From the IMG/VR virus record IMGVR_UViG_3300034374_008594, positions 1 through 31,104 of that record: a stretch of DNA of 31,104 bases; one strand, 5' to 3'. The notes beneath the pieces were generated by a model. That model saw only the letters and a program-made list of their open reading frames with translations. It searched no databases and was not told the origin of the DNA. Both the position numbers and the translations under genes were made by a program. This stretch comes from a virus. Each line of letters starts with the position of its first letter. Within the stretch, counting starts at the first letter, position 1. Shown here one piece after another: positions 19,582 to 28,070 of the stretch.

Positions 19582-21283
19582 AAGGAACAGTTACGCAAAA
19601 CGGAAGGCGATTCGTGTAGCGAATGAAATCGCTAGTCGCAGAATCGAGGCGTTAAATCTGTATGTTCCGCAGCCAACCCAGGATGAGTTTCACCGATGCA
19701 ATGCTCCTGAGTGCATGTTAATGGGTGGCAACCGTGGTGGAAAGTCTCTTGCGGCGTTTGTCGAATGTGCAAGAGCCGCTCTCGGAAAAGATCCGCATGG
19801 CAAGTATCCGCTGCGAGATGGAGTGCTTGGCATCGTGGGGTACAAGCAATGGCACATCGGCAACGTAATATACCCCTACCTCTTCAAGGCTGGCGCCTTC
19901 AAAGTCATCAGAGATGCAGAAACAGGGCTATGGAGAGTGTATCGCCCTTGGGTTCCGCAGGACGTTGCTAGAAAGAAAGAAGCAAAGCCAGCGCCGCCTT
20001 TGATTCCTCCAAGGATGGTGGAAAAGTTTGTTTGGCAAGACAGAGCAAAAAACATTTTTAGCAATGTGTTCTTGAAGACGGGCTGGGAAATAAAGGCTTT
20101 TTCGAGTGCCTCAAAGCCGGAACAGGGCTGGCAGGCTTCATTGCTGGCGTTTGATGAAGATATTCTAGATCCCTCTTGGTATGCCGAAGCCGCCGGTCGA
20201 TTGATTGACCGTGCAGGGCGGTTGATCTGGTCTGCATTGCCGCATGATGCGAACGATGCAATGGCGAGATTCGCAGAGAGAGCGGAGTCGCAGCAAGAAA
20301 GCTATGAGCGTGGAGGCGACAAGCCAACGTCAGTTGTGTACCGGATCTCGATGGAGGCTAACCCGTATCTTCCCGAAGACGCTAAGAAGGCTGCGGTCGC
20401 TGGCTGGAAGTCGATGGGTGACGACGTATATCGTAAGCGAGCGTTGGGCGAATTAGTCACAGATTCTGTATTGATGTACCCAGGGTTCAAGCAAGGAATA
20501 CATGGCGTCGATGCTTATTCAGGGCAGCTTGGGGGCGAAGTAGATAAATACCTGAACGACCGAGAAGTGCCTCTCGATTGGTGCAGGCGTCTTGCCGTTG
20601 ACCCTGGTCACGATACTGGCGCTGCGTTGATGATTGCCACCCCACCAAGCGGAAAGTGGCATTTGGTTTACGACGAAATCTACATTCATCAATGCACCGC
20701 AGCATTGATTGCCCAGGCACTCGAAAAGGTGACCAATAGCTTTTGGTTTCAAACATTTTTGATTGACTCTCATGGTGGTAATCTGACCTCAATCGACACG
20801 GGCATTTCTCCGAGGGAAGCTTACGAGCGTGAAATGGACCGATTGGATGTCAGGTGCGTGGAAACCAAGCATCGTTTCATCCCAGGCTGTAGTGTCATTC
20901 AGTATCGCGAAGAGATAACCAGAGGGATGCTTGCAGTTGCTGGCTCTGGCGCGCCGCAGTTGCTGGTGGACTTTGATCGCTGCCCCAATCTTGATCGCGA
21001 GATGAAGCGATTCAGGAAGAAGAAGGTAAATGGCGTTGTGACCGATACAGGCAATCGGCGTTCAAATACTCACCTAATCGAGTGCTTGGAGTATCTCAGC
21101 GCTTACCTGAATGACGCCAGCCAGCCTTACATCAGACCAAAGGGTCGTCGCGTGAAGGTGACCCCAGGACAACGCCGAGTGAGAGATTACTGGCGTCGGA
21201 AAAGAAAGCGGCAGGAGGCTGCGAATCCATATGGTGTGACTAGCACCATAATTCTAGGCCCAGAGGGATCAATTGATGGCTAA
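19565..21283 (+). CDS. terL: Terminase large subunit
   Basis: The start is GTG 19565, five bases after AGGAGG, overlapping the small-subunit end; the longer reading upstream is not needed. The 572-residue packaging ATPase-nuclease shows Walker A GGNRGGKS (residues 54-61), a Walker B-like SLLAFDED, and in the second half the nuclease segment LAVDPGHDTGA with further acidic residues (FLIDSHGGN). This is the terminase large-subunit architecture: ATP-driven DNA translocation and cutting. It is joined to the next gene by overlap. Confidence 0.92.
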   Translation: MNPSTERNSYAKRKAIRVANEIASRRIEALNLYVPQPTQDEFHRCNAPECMLMGGNRGGKSLAAFVECARAALGKDPHGKYPLRDGVLGIVGYKQWHIGNVIYPYLFKAGAFKVIRDAETGLWRVYRPWVPQDVARKKEAKPAPPLIPPRMVEKFVWQDRAKNIFSNVFLKTGWEIKAFSSASKPEQGWQASLLAFDEDILDPSWYAEAAGRLIDRAGRLIWSALPHDANDAMARFAERAESQQESYERGGDKPTSVVYRISMEANPYLPEDAKKAAVAGWKSMGDDVYRKRALGELVTDSVLMYPGFKQGIHGVDAYSGQLGGEVDKYLNDREVPLDWCRRLAVDPGHDTGAALMIATPPSGKWHLVYDEIYIHQCTAALIAQALEKVTNSFWFQTFLIDSHGGNLTSIDTGISPREAYEREMDRLDVRCVETKHRFIPGCSVIQYREEITRGMLAVAGSGAPQLLVDFDRCPNLDREMKRFRKKKVNGVVTDTGNRRSNTHLIECLEYLSAYLNDASQPYIRPKGRRVKVTPGQRRVRDYWRRKRKRQEAANPYGVTSTIILGPEGSIDG

Positions 21284-21668
21284 AAAAGTAGCGAGAAAGC
21301 AAGTAGTTCAGGCAGTCGAGCCAGAGCAAACCGCAGTCATAGAAGAAGAGATTGCTCCGGTTGAGCCTGAGCAATGGAAGATGCCCAAGCCATGCCGTGG
21401 CGAAACCGTAATTTTTTACTACGGCTGCTCGATGTCAAAGAACAACGAGGACATTGCTTTTATCACATCGGTTGAAGACCGCCAGGTTTCACTGGCTTTC
21501 CGATCTGTCGGATACGCAGATGTCTATCACGTTGATGATCCACGGCTAGTGGATAACCCTGATCTGCGAAACAGCATTGACGGCGTTTGGGAGTTCACTA
21601 GCGAAAAACTTAAACTCTACGCTCGCCTGGAAGAGATTGAGCAACGGATTGCTTCGCTTGAACAATAG
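21276..21668 (+). CDS. Small protein between terminase and portal
   Basis: ATG 21276 follows GAGGG. The 130-residue product has a basic Lys-rich N-terminus (AKKVARKQVVQAVEPEQTAV), a beta-rich centre (GETVIFYYGCSMSKNNEDIA) and a terminal coiled coil (LYARLEEIEQRIASLEQ). No family is recognised. Its position between terL and portal suggests a packaging or head accessory. Confidence 0.55.
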   Translation: MAKKVARKQVVQAVEPEQTAVIEEEIAPVEPEQWKMPKPCRGETVIFYYGCSMSKNNEDIAFITSVEDRQVSLAFRSVGYADVYHVDDPRLVDNPDLRNSIDGVWEFTSEKLKLYARLEEIEQRIASLEQ

Positions 21669-21678
21669 GAATTGATAC

Positions 21679-23733
21679 ATGGATGGGTACGATCAGCCAA
21701 CCGGAAAGCAGAAGTATCCGCTTCAACCGATTGTGAGCCGTTGGAAACGAGTGTTTGCCTCTGCGCGTAAAGAGCGAAAAAAGAAGTTCGACGTTTATGC
21801 GGACGAGGCAATGGAGTTCTTTGACGGTCCAATCAATCACATGTGGTCGTCGATGCGTTCCCAGATGCGTGGTGGCGGTGATCACGATGGTTTTCTAGCT
21901 CCCGATGTTCAACTGCCTCAATTTGAAATGAGCGTGAATCGCTTGTTTGAAGCGGTCGCCATCTTTGGGCCGGTTCTGTACCACCAAAATCCGGTGATTG
22001 CAGTAACTCCACGGAGCAATCCCGAAATCAGCATTGACACATTTTACGCTGGCAACATGGAAGCAACTCAGTTGCTGGCAATGACCCAGGCTGTTGAGCA
22101 GGGCGTTGTGACCGATCCATATATCGTTCAGTCAGTGCAGGCTCTCTATCAGCAATATGCTCAGTCTGTGCAGATGGACGAGAAAGCGAGTGTGATTGAC
22201 CGGGACCATGCCAAGATTCTTGAGTCTTTAAGCAACTACATCCAGCAAGAGGGCAGCAAGCAGGACGAAGCTAGGCTTGCCATCACCGAGGCAATCATCA
22301 CTGGACTTGGCTTGATGGAGGTGAAGGTAGAGCAACCGCCGGGAGGCGGTCCCAAGATGGCACGCAGTCGCTATCGCTCGAATAAGGACTTGCTGGTCGA
22401 TCCAGACGCAAAATACTGGCGTGATGTGACTTGGATTGCTCTTCGTCAGTGTGAGCCGGTCCATCAGGTGGAGGAGAAATTTGGATTGCCCAAGGGTTCG
22501 CTCAAAGGCAAGTACGCACGAATGGCAGCGACGGATAGTGCGAGTGGTCGCAAACGCAACGGCGATGGCACTTACGCTGGCGTGACGCATGATCTGATTG
22601 AGTATTACGATGTGTACTCAAAAGCTGGTGCAGGGCAAAACCTCAAACTTCAAGAGAAGGACAGTAAGGTCAAAGGGCTGGAAATGCTTGGAGACTTTGT
22701 TCATCTCGCAATATGCGAGCAGTGTCCTTACCCCTTAAATCTTTCTCCACAGGTTCTCGAAACAAACGATCTCGATTTCGTTTTGCAGCAGACCTCCTGG
22801 GAAGTGCCTTTCTGGGATGATGTGAATAGTGATGGTGGTTGGCCTATCTGCCGACTCAGCTTCTACGACAAACCAGGAGAAGTGTGGCCGATCTCGATGG
22901 TCAAGCCGTGCATCGGATTGCTCAAGTTCGTGAATTGGACGATGAGCTTTATTGCCGACAAGGTCGCATCGGGATCAAAGATTTATGTCGGCGTACTCAA
23001 AGAGGCTGGTGAAAACATCCGCCAGCAGTTGACGGGAGGCAAAGGACCATTCAGCGTCATTGATCTGGAAAGAATATCTGGCAAGAGCCTGAATGAGACA
23101 ATTTCGTTTTTGCAGGCTCCAAACTTCTCTATAGATATTTGGTCCATGACTGCCCAGGCAAACGAGCAAATCGACAAAGCCCTCGGCCTCACTGAACTAA
23201 TGTACGGAATGTCGGGTCGTCAGATGCGTTCGGCTGCGGAGGCTCAGTATCGCCAGCAGAACATCAACGTGCGCCCTGACGACATGGCATCGCGTGTCGA
23301 AGACTGGTTGTCGCTTTCTGCGACTAGGGAAATTCAAGCGATGCGTTACACGGCTAATTTTGACGACCTTGCTCCGGTGGTTGGGCAAACGGCGGCGAGA
23401 GTGTTTGAAGAGCAGATATTGACGACGGAAGTTAGCCGCATCACCAGAGACTTTCGGTACAGAGTAGAGGCTGGCACTGCTCGCAAGCCAAACCGTGATA
23501 CTCAGATTGCTCAATTGACTGACATCGGCCAGTACATCCTGCCGGTCATTCAGCAAGCGATGATGTCAGGCGTTACTCGCCCATACAACGCATACATGAA
23601 GGCGATGGGCCGCGCAATGGACATGGAAGTTGGTCAGTTTTTGCTTGGGCAAGATGAGCAGCAGTTGCTAATTCAAATGAATGCGCCGCCCCAACCGGCA
23701 GAAGAACCCCAATCAGAGGAATTGCAAGAGTGA
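21679..23733 (+). CDS. Portal protein
   Basis: A 684-residue protein with a basic N-terminus, GPINHMWSSMRSQMR, the stretch FEMSVNRLFEAVAIFGPVLY, an alternating helical middle, and GLTELMYGMSGRQMRSAAEA leading to RQQNINVRPDD and a Gln/Pro-rich tail. Portal proteins of this size often show such R.A.EA.....N.R...... regions in the stem. It forms the dodecameric DNA channel at one capsid vertex. RBS TAGGAATT precedes ATG 21679. It overlaps the following gene by four bases. Confidence 0.85.
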   Translation: MDGYDQPTGKQKYPLQPIVSRWKRVFASARKERKKKFDVYADEAMEFFDGPINHMWSSMRSQMRGGGDHDGFLAPDVQLPQFEMSVNRLFEAVAIFGPVLYHQNPVIAVTPRSNPEISIDTFYAGNMEATQLLAMTQAVEQGVVTDPYIVQSVQALYQQYAQSVQMDEKASVIDRDHAKILESLSNYIQQEGSKQDEARLAITEAIITGLGLMEVKVEQPPGGGPKMARSRYRSNKDLLVDPDAKYWRDVTWIALRQCEPVHQVEEKFGLPKGSLKGKYARMAATDSASGRKRNGDGTYAGVTHDLIEYYDVYSKAGAGQNLKLQEKDSKVKGLEMLGDFVHLAICEQCPYPLNLSPQVLETNDLDFVLQQTSWEVPFWDDVNSDGGWPICRLSFYDKPGEVWPISMVKPCIGLLKFVNWTMSFIADKVASGSKIYVGVLKEAGENIRQQLTGGKGPFSVIDLERISGKSLNETISFLQAPNFSIDIWSMTAQANEQIDKALGLTELMYGMSGRQMRSAAEAQYRQQNINVRPDDMASRVEDWLSLSATREIQAMRYTANFDDLAPVVGQTAARVFEEQILTTEVSRITRDFRYRVEAGTARKPNRDTQIAQLTDIGQYILPVIQQAMMSGVTRPYNAYMKAMGRAMDMEVGQFLLGQDEQQLLIQMNAPPQPAEEPQSEELQE

Positions 23734-24281
23734 GTCGTCAACGAGTTGAAATGATCGAGCGAGAGATGGATCGCGAGGGATTGCGTCAGATTTACGATCA
23801 GTTAATCAAAGACGGCAATTCTCCAAACATGGCAGCAATGCTCGCCAGCCAGCAGCCGCCTGTGTCAAAAAACACTGACAGCGACTTCTGCCGAAGGGAA
23901 AACAAGAGGATGGCGTCGATGGGCGATGATGACATTGCTGACATCGTAAAAATCGCTCGTCGAGCCGGGATCAATACTCATGGCAAGACCTACAACGGCC
24001 AGTTAGGGAAGTATGGCGATCCAGGCGCATGGGTATCGTGTACGAGCGATGTGAAAGAAACCGCAATCCGCAAGGGTATGAGCATTGACGGCATGGTGAA
24101 GGTGGACGCATCGCGCGGCCCAGTGAAGAAAAAGCGAATCGCTAAAGACATCCTTGATCGCCTCGAAACGAATGCTAGGTCTAGCAATCGCAAGTTAGAC
24201 GAAAAGTGTCGCAAAGACGATAATGCTAGACGCCAATTGCGGGACAAGCTGACTAAGAAGCACACAAAGAAACGAGACTGA
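23730..24281 (+). CDS. Highly charged hypothetical protein
   Basis: The start is GTG 23730, inside the portal stop (GTGA). The 183-residue product is strongly charged, with KIARRAGINTHGKTYNGQLG, KYGDPGAWVSCTSDVKETAI and a C-terminal run of Lys/Arg/Asp (KLDEKCRKDDNARRQLRDKL). The middle looks like a small folded domain. No family is recognised; the basic tail suggests DNA contact in the particle. Confidence 0.55.
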   Translation: MSRQRVEMIEREMDREGLRQIYDQLIKDGNSPNMAAMLASQQPPVSKNTDSDFCRRENKRMASMGDDDIADIVKIARRAGINTHGKTYNGQLGKYGDPGAWVSCTSDVKETAIRKGMSIDGMVKVDASRGPVKKKRIAKDILDRLETNARSSNRKLDEKCRKDDNARRQLRDKLTKKHTKKRD

Positions 24282-24282
24282 C

Positions 24283-24477
24283 ATGCCATCAGGAGAAGGC
24301 AAGGCAAAGTCAAAGGTCAACGAGGCTGGCAACTACACAAAGCCTGAGATGCGAAAGCGTCTTTTCAAAAGGATTAAGGCTGGTGGTAAGGGCGGCAAGC
24401 CAGGGCAATGGAGTGCCAGGAAAGCTCAGATGCTTGCCTTGGCGTACAAAAAAGCCGGAGGAGGCTACAGAGACTGA
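24283..24477 (+). CDS. Small basic protein with KGGKPGQWSARKAQ motif
   Basis: This 64-residue protein (SGEGKAKSKVNEAGNYTKPE, KRIKAGGKGGKPGQWSARKA, LALAYKKAGGGYRD) carries a motif I recall from short basic proteins of phages and some large viruses (TKPE.R..L...I.AG.KGG.PGQWSARKAQ.L...Y...GGGY). Function unknown; a DNA-bound or virion role is plausible. Its stop overlaps the next ATG (TGATG). Confidence 0.65.
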   Translation: MPSGEGKAKSKVNEAGNYTKPEMRKRLFKRIKAGGKGGKPGQWSARKAQMLALAYKKAGGGYRD

Positions 24478-24725
24478 TGGCAAAAATGGAGTCGCAGCGG
24501 AGTCTTGAAAAATGGACATCGGAGAAATGGAGGACAAGCGACGGAAAGAAAGCTGATCGAAAAGGCGGGACAGTTCGCTACTTACCAGACAAGGCTTGGG
24601 ACTCGCTTTCATCGTCGCAGAAAAAAGCAACGAACGACAAAAAGCGTGCTGGCTCCAAGAAGGGAAAGCAGTTTGTTTCAAATACGCCAGCGGCTAAGAA
24701 AGCCTCAAAGCGTGCAAGATCGTGA
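24477..24725 (+). CDS. Small basic protein, DUF5872-like
   Basis: The 82-residue product reads WTSEKWRTSDGKKADRKGGT, RYLPDKAWDSLSSSQKKATN and a very basic tail (RAGSKKGKQFVSNTPAAKKA). The W..EKW.TSDGK...R...RYLP..AW..LS...KKAT motif resembles the DUF5872-type proteins of viruses, as far as I can judge. It always travels with the KGG-type partner in the examples I recall, as it does here. Confidence 0.6.
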   Translation: MAKMESQRSLEKWTSEKWRTSDGKKADRKGGTVRYLPDKAWDSLSSSQKKATNDKKRAGSKKGKQFVSNTPAAKKASKRARS

Positions 24726-24759
24726 CAAAAGAGGCGACTCGCTAGTTAGCGGGAATATC

Positions 24760-25476
24760 ATGAGATTCATCAACTTACTAATCCTTTCTCTTTCATCGGC
24801 TTGTTGCTTCGGGCAGCTTGCGGTGACGAGCGAAAAGGCGACACGATTACTGGGAGTAGAGTCATCCCAGACAATCGGTGATGTCGTTTTGGTTGACCCA
24901 GATGCCAACATAAAGATGATCCCTGTCGTGATCATCAATGCGGACACTGACGCTTCAAATGTCTCATTCGAGGCAAGCGACATCAATCGCATCCCTGTTG
25001 ACTTCATTCCGCTTGATGGCAAAAGCATCTTGGTATCAGCAGCGGGAAAGACATGGGTTGATGTAAACGTAATTGACTTTGAGAAACAAATTTATGCTCG
25101 CACAACTGTAGTTGTGGAAGTTGGTGAATCTCCTCCAGATCCCACACCTCCTGGGCCGGAACCGCCAGGACCAACTCCTCCTGACCCAGAGGGTCTATTT
25201 GACGGGCTGGCCGCAAGGGTTGCACTTGCATCTGCTGGCGTCAGTGACAGCGTGAAGTCAGAGATTGCATCGGTCCTCAAGGATGCGGCTCGCAAGATGT
25301 CTGAGTATGACTTCCGCACCTTCCTCGATGTAAGGGATTACATTGCTGACAATTGGCCGGATGATGAGTCGGCGCGGTCGCTTTATAAGTTGCTGGCTGA
25401 TGACAGCGGCAACAGGATTCTAAGTTGGCAGCAGGCCCAGCAGTATTACCTAGAGATTGTGAAGGGGTTGCAGTAA
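24760..25476 (+). CDS. Secreted protein with proline-rich linker
   Basis: ATG 24760 follows GGGAA. The 238-residue product begins with a signal peptide (MRFINLLILSLSSACCFGQ). A lipobox is possible at the paired cysteines, but the -3 residue is not the usual Leu. A beta-rich domain (residues 20-120) follows, then a Pro-rich linker (about residues 125-143, repeating PPDP/PPGP), then a helical C-terminal domain (LAARVALASAGVSDSVKSEI). Exported phage proteins of this build could act at the envelope during lysis or superinfection exclusion; function unproven. It overlaps the protease gene by one base. Confidence 0.65.
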   Translation: MRFINLLILSLSSACCFGQLAVTSEKATRLLGVESSQTIGDVVLVDPDANIKMIPVVIINADTDASNVSFEASDINRIPVDFIPLDGKSILVSAAGKTWVDVNVIDFEKQIYARTTVVVEVGESPPDPTPPGPEPPGPTPPDPEGLFDGLAARVALASAGVSDSVKSEIASVLKDAARKMSEYDFRTFLDVRDYIADNWPDDESARSLYKLLADDSGNRILSWQQAQQYYLEIVKGLQ

Positions 25477-26480
25477 TGGACGATTTAGCATCCCAGTTGC
25501 CAGGGCAGCAAGGCTGGCTAGGTGACTTAGACATGGAGCATCGAGTCTTCGATGCACTTGGCAATGACTCACCAGAGATTGTTGCACGGCACAGTGCCAA
25601 GAAAGTGCTGAATCAGAAACTGCTTGATGAGATAAAAGAGATCCAGAAAGCGAACGGCATCGACGATGGGTTCTCGTTTCTGCATATGTGTGAGGCGATC
25701 TTTGGCGAGCAACTGCCCTGGAAAAAGCAACTCATTGGGTCATGCGTTGCATCGTCGGCAATGCGAACCTTTTCTTACCGATCACTTGCAGAGGTGTTCC
25801 TGCTGAATGACCCTGAGCGGATCAACGGATCTGGGATTGTCGGAAAGGAAGACAACCTCGCAGTCTTCGCTCCGTACTCATACAGGGCTGGCAGAAGACG
25901 AGGCAATCTCAACGGTGGAGATGGATCATTTTGCAGCGTGCAAATTGCTGGTCAGATTCACGATGGAGTGTTGATGTGCAATTCTGGCGTAGAGTCAGAC
26001 GCTTATCCTGAGCCACAGTCAACACGGTTGTACCGGCAGTGGGGGAACAGCAACTCCCTGATGGACAAGTGGAAAAGCAAAGCACAAGAGATCAAGCAAG
26101 TAGAGACAGAGGAAGTAAAAACGATTGACGATGTGAAGGAGTTGATTGTCAATCACCACAAGCCTCTTAACATCTGCTCAAACTGGGGCTTTGCTCCAAG
26201 CCACAAGCATCCTTCGTGGGAGCTTGCTGACGGTAGCCCTGTTTATGTCTACCGGCGATCAGGCAGTTGGGCGCACGCAATGGCCCTTGTAGCGATGGTT
26301 TCTCACAACGGCGAATGGTTCGTCATTGTTGAAAATAGTTGGGGAAGGAATGCCCACAAGAATGGGCGTTGGTTTGTGATACCAGCGTCTTTGGCGGCAA
26401 CGTGGTTGCGGTCGGCAAGTTGCTATTCAGTAGGTGAGATTGACTTGCCAGATAACGGTCCACTTTTCAAACCCATGTAG
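25476..26480 (+). CDS. Papain-like (C1 family) cysteine protease
   Basis: The 334-residue protein has the C1-type triad: QLIGSCVASSAM with Q85 and C90, SWAHAMALVAM with H267, and ENSWGRN with N287. A ~85-residue N-terminal part could be a propeptide. There is no signal peptide. Peptidase C1 domains are rare in tailed phages. It could process virion or spike proteins, act on the host envelope together with the secreted neighbours, or block host defence. The distance between C90 and H267 is long but normal for the family. ATG 25476 overlaps the upstream stop by one base. Confidence 0.8.
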   Translation: MDDLASQLPGQQGWLGDLDMEHRVFDALGNDSPEIVARHSAKKVLNQKLLDEIKEIQKANGIDDGFSFLHMCEAIFGEQLPWKKQLIGSCVASSAMRTFSYRSLAEVFLLNDPERINGSGIVGKEDNLAVFAPYSYRAGRRRGNLNGGDGSFCSVQIAGQIHDGVLMCNSGVESDAYPEPQSTRLYRQWGNSNSLMDKWKSKAQEIKQVETEEVKTIDDVKELIVNHHKPLNICSNWGFAPSHKHPSWELADGSPVYVYRRSGSWAHAMALVAMVSHNGEWFVIVENSWGRNAHKNGRWFVIPASLAATWLRSASCYSVGEIDLPDNGPLFKPM

Positions 26481-26488
26481 GTAGGTAA

Positions 26489-26809
26489 ATGGCACATTGC
26501 AATTTTCAACCGGAGTTACAACTCGGTTGTGTGAAGGAAATCATTGACATTGTTCGCAGTGGCGAGCTTGATCGCGAGAAGTCTCTGGAAGTCGTTGAGC
26601 ATGTTGCTTGCTTCCTTGGGAGCGGCGCGGCAATGCTCAAAGGTGACGGGCCAGAAGTCTTCGGAAGTTTGCCAAGCGATGTGGCTGATGAGCTTGAGTC
26701 TCTGATCCCTGACGAGGGAGAGCCGGTCGCGCAGGCAATTCCTTGGATTTCGATTGCTCGACTGCTGCTTCCATTACTGATCGACGTTTTGAGCAAGGAA
26801 GAAAAATGA
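26489..26809 (+). CDS. Hypothetical protein with C-terminal hydrophobic helix
   Basis: ATG 26489 follows GTAGGTAGG. The 106-residue product is acidic with a helical core (VKEIIDIVRSGELDREKSLE) and a hydrophobic C-terminal segment (IPWISIARLLLPLLIDVLSK). That end could be a tail anchor. No family is recognised. It overlaps the next gene in an ATGA junction. Confidence 0.55.
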   Translation: MAHCNFQPELQLGCVKEIIDIVRSGELDREKSLEVVEHVACFLGSGAAMLKGDGPEVFGSLPSDVADELESLIPDEGEPVAQAIPWISIARLLLPLLIDVLSKEEK

Positions 26810-27087
26810 GAAAGTTAATCATGGTGGTCGCAGCAGTGGTTGTGTTTCTGGGCAGTAGCTCTATGGCTCTTCCTGAAACTGCTGACGCTGGTTGTTTTCG
26901 TCGCGTACTACGCAGAGCATTTGTTCCGGCGCGTCGCGTCATTCGTCGAGTGAACCCTGTCAGTTGCAGTAGCCAGCAGGACAGCGTTGCGAGTGAGGTA
27001 GTCGTAGAGCAACAGGGTTATCCGATCCGGCCTTTGGCTGGTCGCCCCCTGCGTGTTCTGCGCTGCGTCAACGGACAGTGCAATTAG
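26806..27087 (+). CDS. Small exported basic protein
   Basis: The 93-residue product starts with a signal peptide (MRKLIMVVAAVVVFLGSSS, cleavage probably near ALPETADA) and continues GCFRRVLRRAFVPARRVIRR, a Cys/Arg-rich region, ending LRVLRCVNGQCN. Four cysteines after the signal could form disulfides. AAGGA lies seven bases before ATG 26806. It may act outside the membrane with the protease neighbours. Confidence 0.6.
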   Translation: MRKLIMVVAAVVVFLGSSSMALPETADAGCFRRVLRRAFVPARRVIRRVNPVSCSSQQDSVASEVVVEQQGYPIRPLAGRPLRVLRCVNGQCN

Positions 27088-27097
27088 TGAGTTAGTG

Positions 27098-27169
27098 ATG
27101 GTGGCGTTGATGTTCAGTTTTCTGAGCATCGCGCTGCTTTTAATTATTGAATTTGGGGATGGAGGGTGA
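27098..27169 (+). CDS. 23-residue membrane peptide
   Basis: ATG 27098 encodes MVALMFSFLSIALLLIIEFG plus DGG, essentially one transmembrane helix. The upstream ribosome site is poor. Its stop coincides with GTG 27166, a possible start of the next gene. Tiny membrane peptides next to lysis-like genes could be holin or antiholin components; this is inference. Confidence 0.3.
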   Translation: MVALMFSFLSIALLLIIEFGDGG

Positions 27170-27174
27170 AACGG

Positions 27175-27411
27175 ATGTCTGCACCAGATCCAACAACTAT
27201 CGGAATGCTTGTCTCCGCAATCGGTGGAATGGGTGGCGTGATTGGAATCCTGTGGAAACAGGTGCAAGGTCACTTTGCGGACATCGAACGAAAACTCGAT
27301 CTTAGCGAACAGAGATACATGGACTGTGAGCAGGACCGTCTAAGGATATGGCAGAAACTTGCAGAGCAGGCAGGCAAAGACGTACAAGACCTCAAAGGTG
27401 ACGCGAAATGA
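27175..27411 (+). CDS. Small membrane/coiled-coil protein, possibly lysis-related
   Basis: ATG 27175 follows GGAGGG by eight bases; GTG 27166 is an alternative that adds three residues. The 78-residue product has an N-terminal glycine-rich hydrophobic helix (TIGMLVSAIGGMGGVIGILW) and then a coiled coil (HFADIERKLDLSEQRYMDCE). A membrane helix with a following coiled coil is common in phage holin- or spanin-associated proteins. It overlaps the next gene by four bases. Confidence 0.5.
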   Translation: MSAPDPTTIGMLVSAIGGMGGVIGILWKQVQGHFADIERKLDLSEQRYMDCEQDRLRIWQKLAEQAGKDVQDLKGDAK

Positions 27412-28067
27412 TTGATTACCTATCCCAAGTGAAACCGCTGGAAGATGCGGGAATGACAGATGCAGAAATCGCAGCGTTGCTTGCGGCCAGTACAGCATCC
27501 GACATTCCGATTGCAGACTTAGAAAACTTCCTTGACTTTGAATCGCTGGCAAAACGCAATGCGATTACGGGAGCATGGGAGGGCGTGTTACCAGATGAAA
27601 TTATCAACAATGCGTTTGGCTTGTCCGATGGTTTAAGTTCGCTTTTCAATCACATCAACAAGCCCCGATCAGTAGTGATTGATACCACCGTGTCACCGTG
27701 GGCATCAGACGCAGCAGCACTGACTGATGGGTTAGTCGCAGCAGGGCTGATTACTGCGCAGCAGCAAACCGACTTCTATGCGTTGGGTGGTGGCTTACCG
27801 AATGCAGGTCTAACCGAAGCAGAAGTCACTCAATCGCGAGTCGATTGGGAAGCGGCAGAAGCAGCACGGCAAGCAGAAGAAGCAGCACGGCAAGCAGAAC
27901 TGCTCGCAATGCAGCAGCACAGTGATTGGGTATCCGATTACCAAGGTCGTTTCAACTTAAATGTTGCGGCTGTTTTGGATGACTCACCGAATCGAGACAA
28001 CGCAGCACTGGTTGCAGCATTGCGGACACTTGCAGACGACCTAGAGAACAACCCTTGGAGTCCGTAA
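27408..28067 (+). CDS. Phage tail-region hypothetical protein
   Basis: The 219-residue product has a helical N-terminus (DYLSQVKPLEDAGMTDAEIA), a middle with DGLVAAGLITAQQQTDFYAL, an Ala/Glu/Gln repeat (WEAAEAARQAEEAARQAELL) forming a coiled coil, and a polar C-terminus. Segments of the type LV.AGLIT..Q...L..LGGG occur in tail-region proteins of several phages. It precedes the spike genes, so a connector or tail-tip role is possible. Confidence 0.5.
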   Translation: MIDYLSQVKPLEDAGMTDAEIAALLAASTASDIPIADLENFLDFESLAKRNAITGAWEGVLPDEIINNAFGLSDGLSSLFNHINKPRSVVIDTTVSPWASDAAALTDGLVAAGLITAQQQTDFYALGGGLPNAGLTEAEVTQSRVDWEAAEAARQAEEAARQAELLAMQQHSDWVSDYQGRFNLNVAAVLDDSPNRDNAALVAALRTLADDLENNPWSP

Positions 28068-28070
28068 GAG

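Noticed and set aside
23990-24313. Minus-strand frame with hydrophobic runs
   Set aside because: Shadow of the Lys/Arg-rich gene at 23730, whose complement naturally reads as hydrophobic Leu/Phe/Ser.
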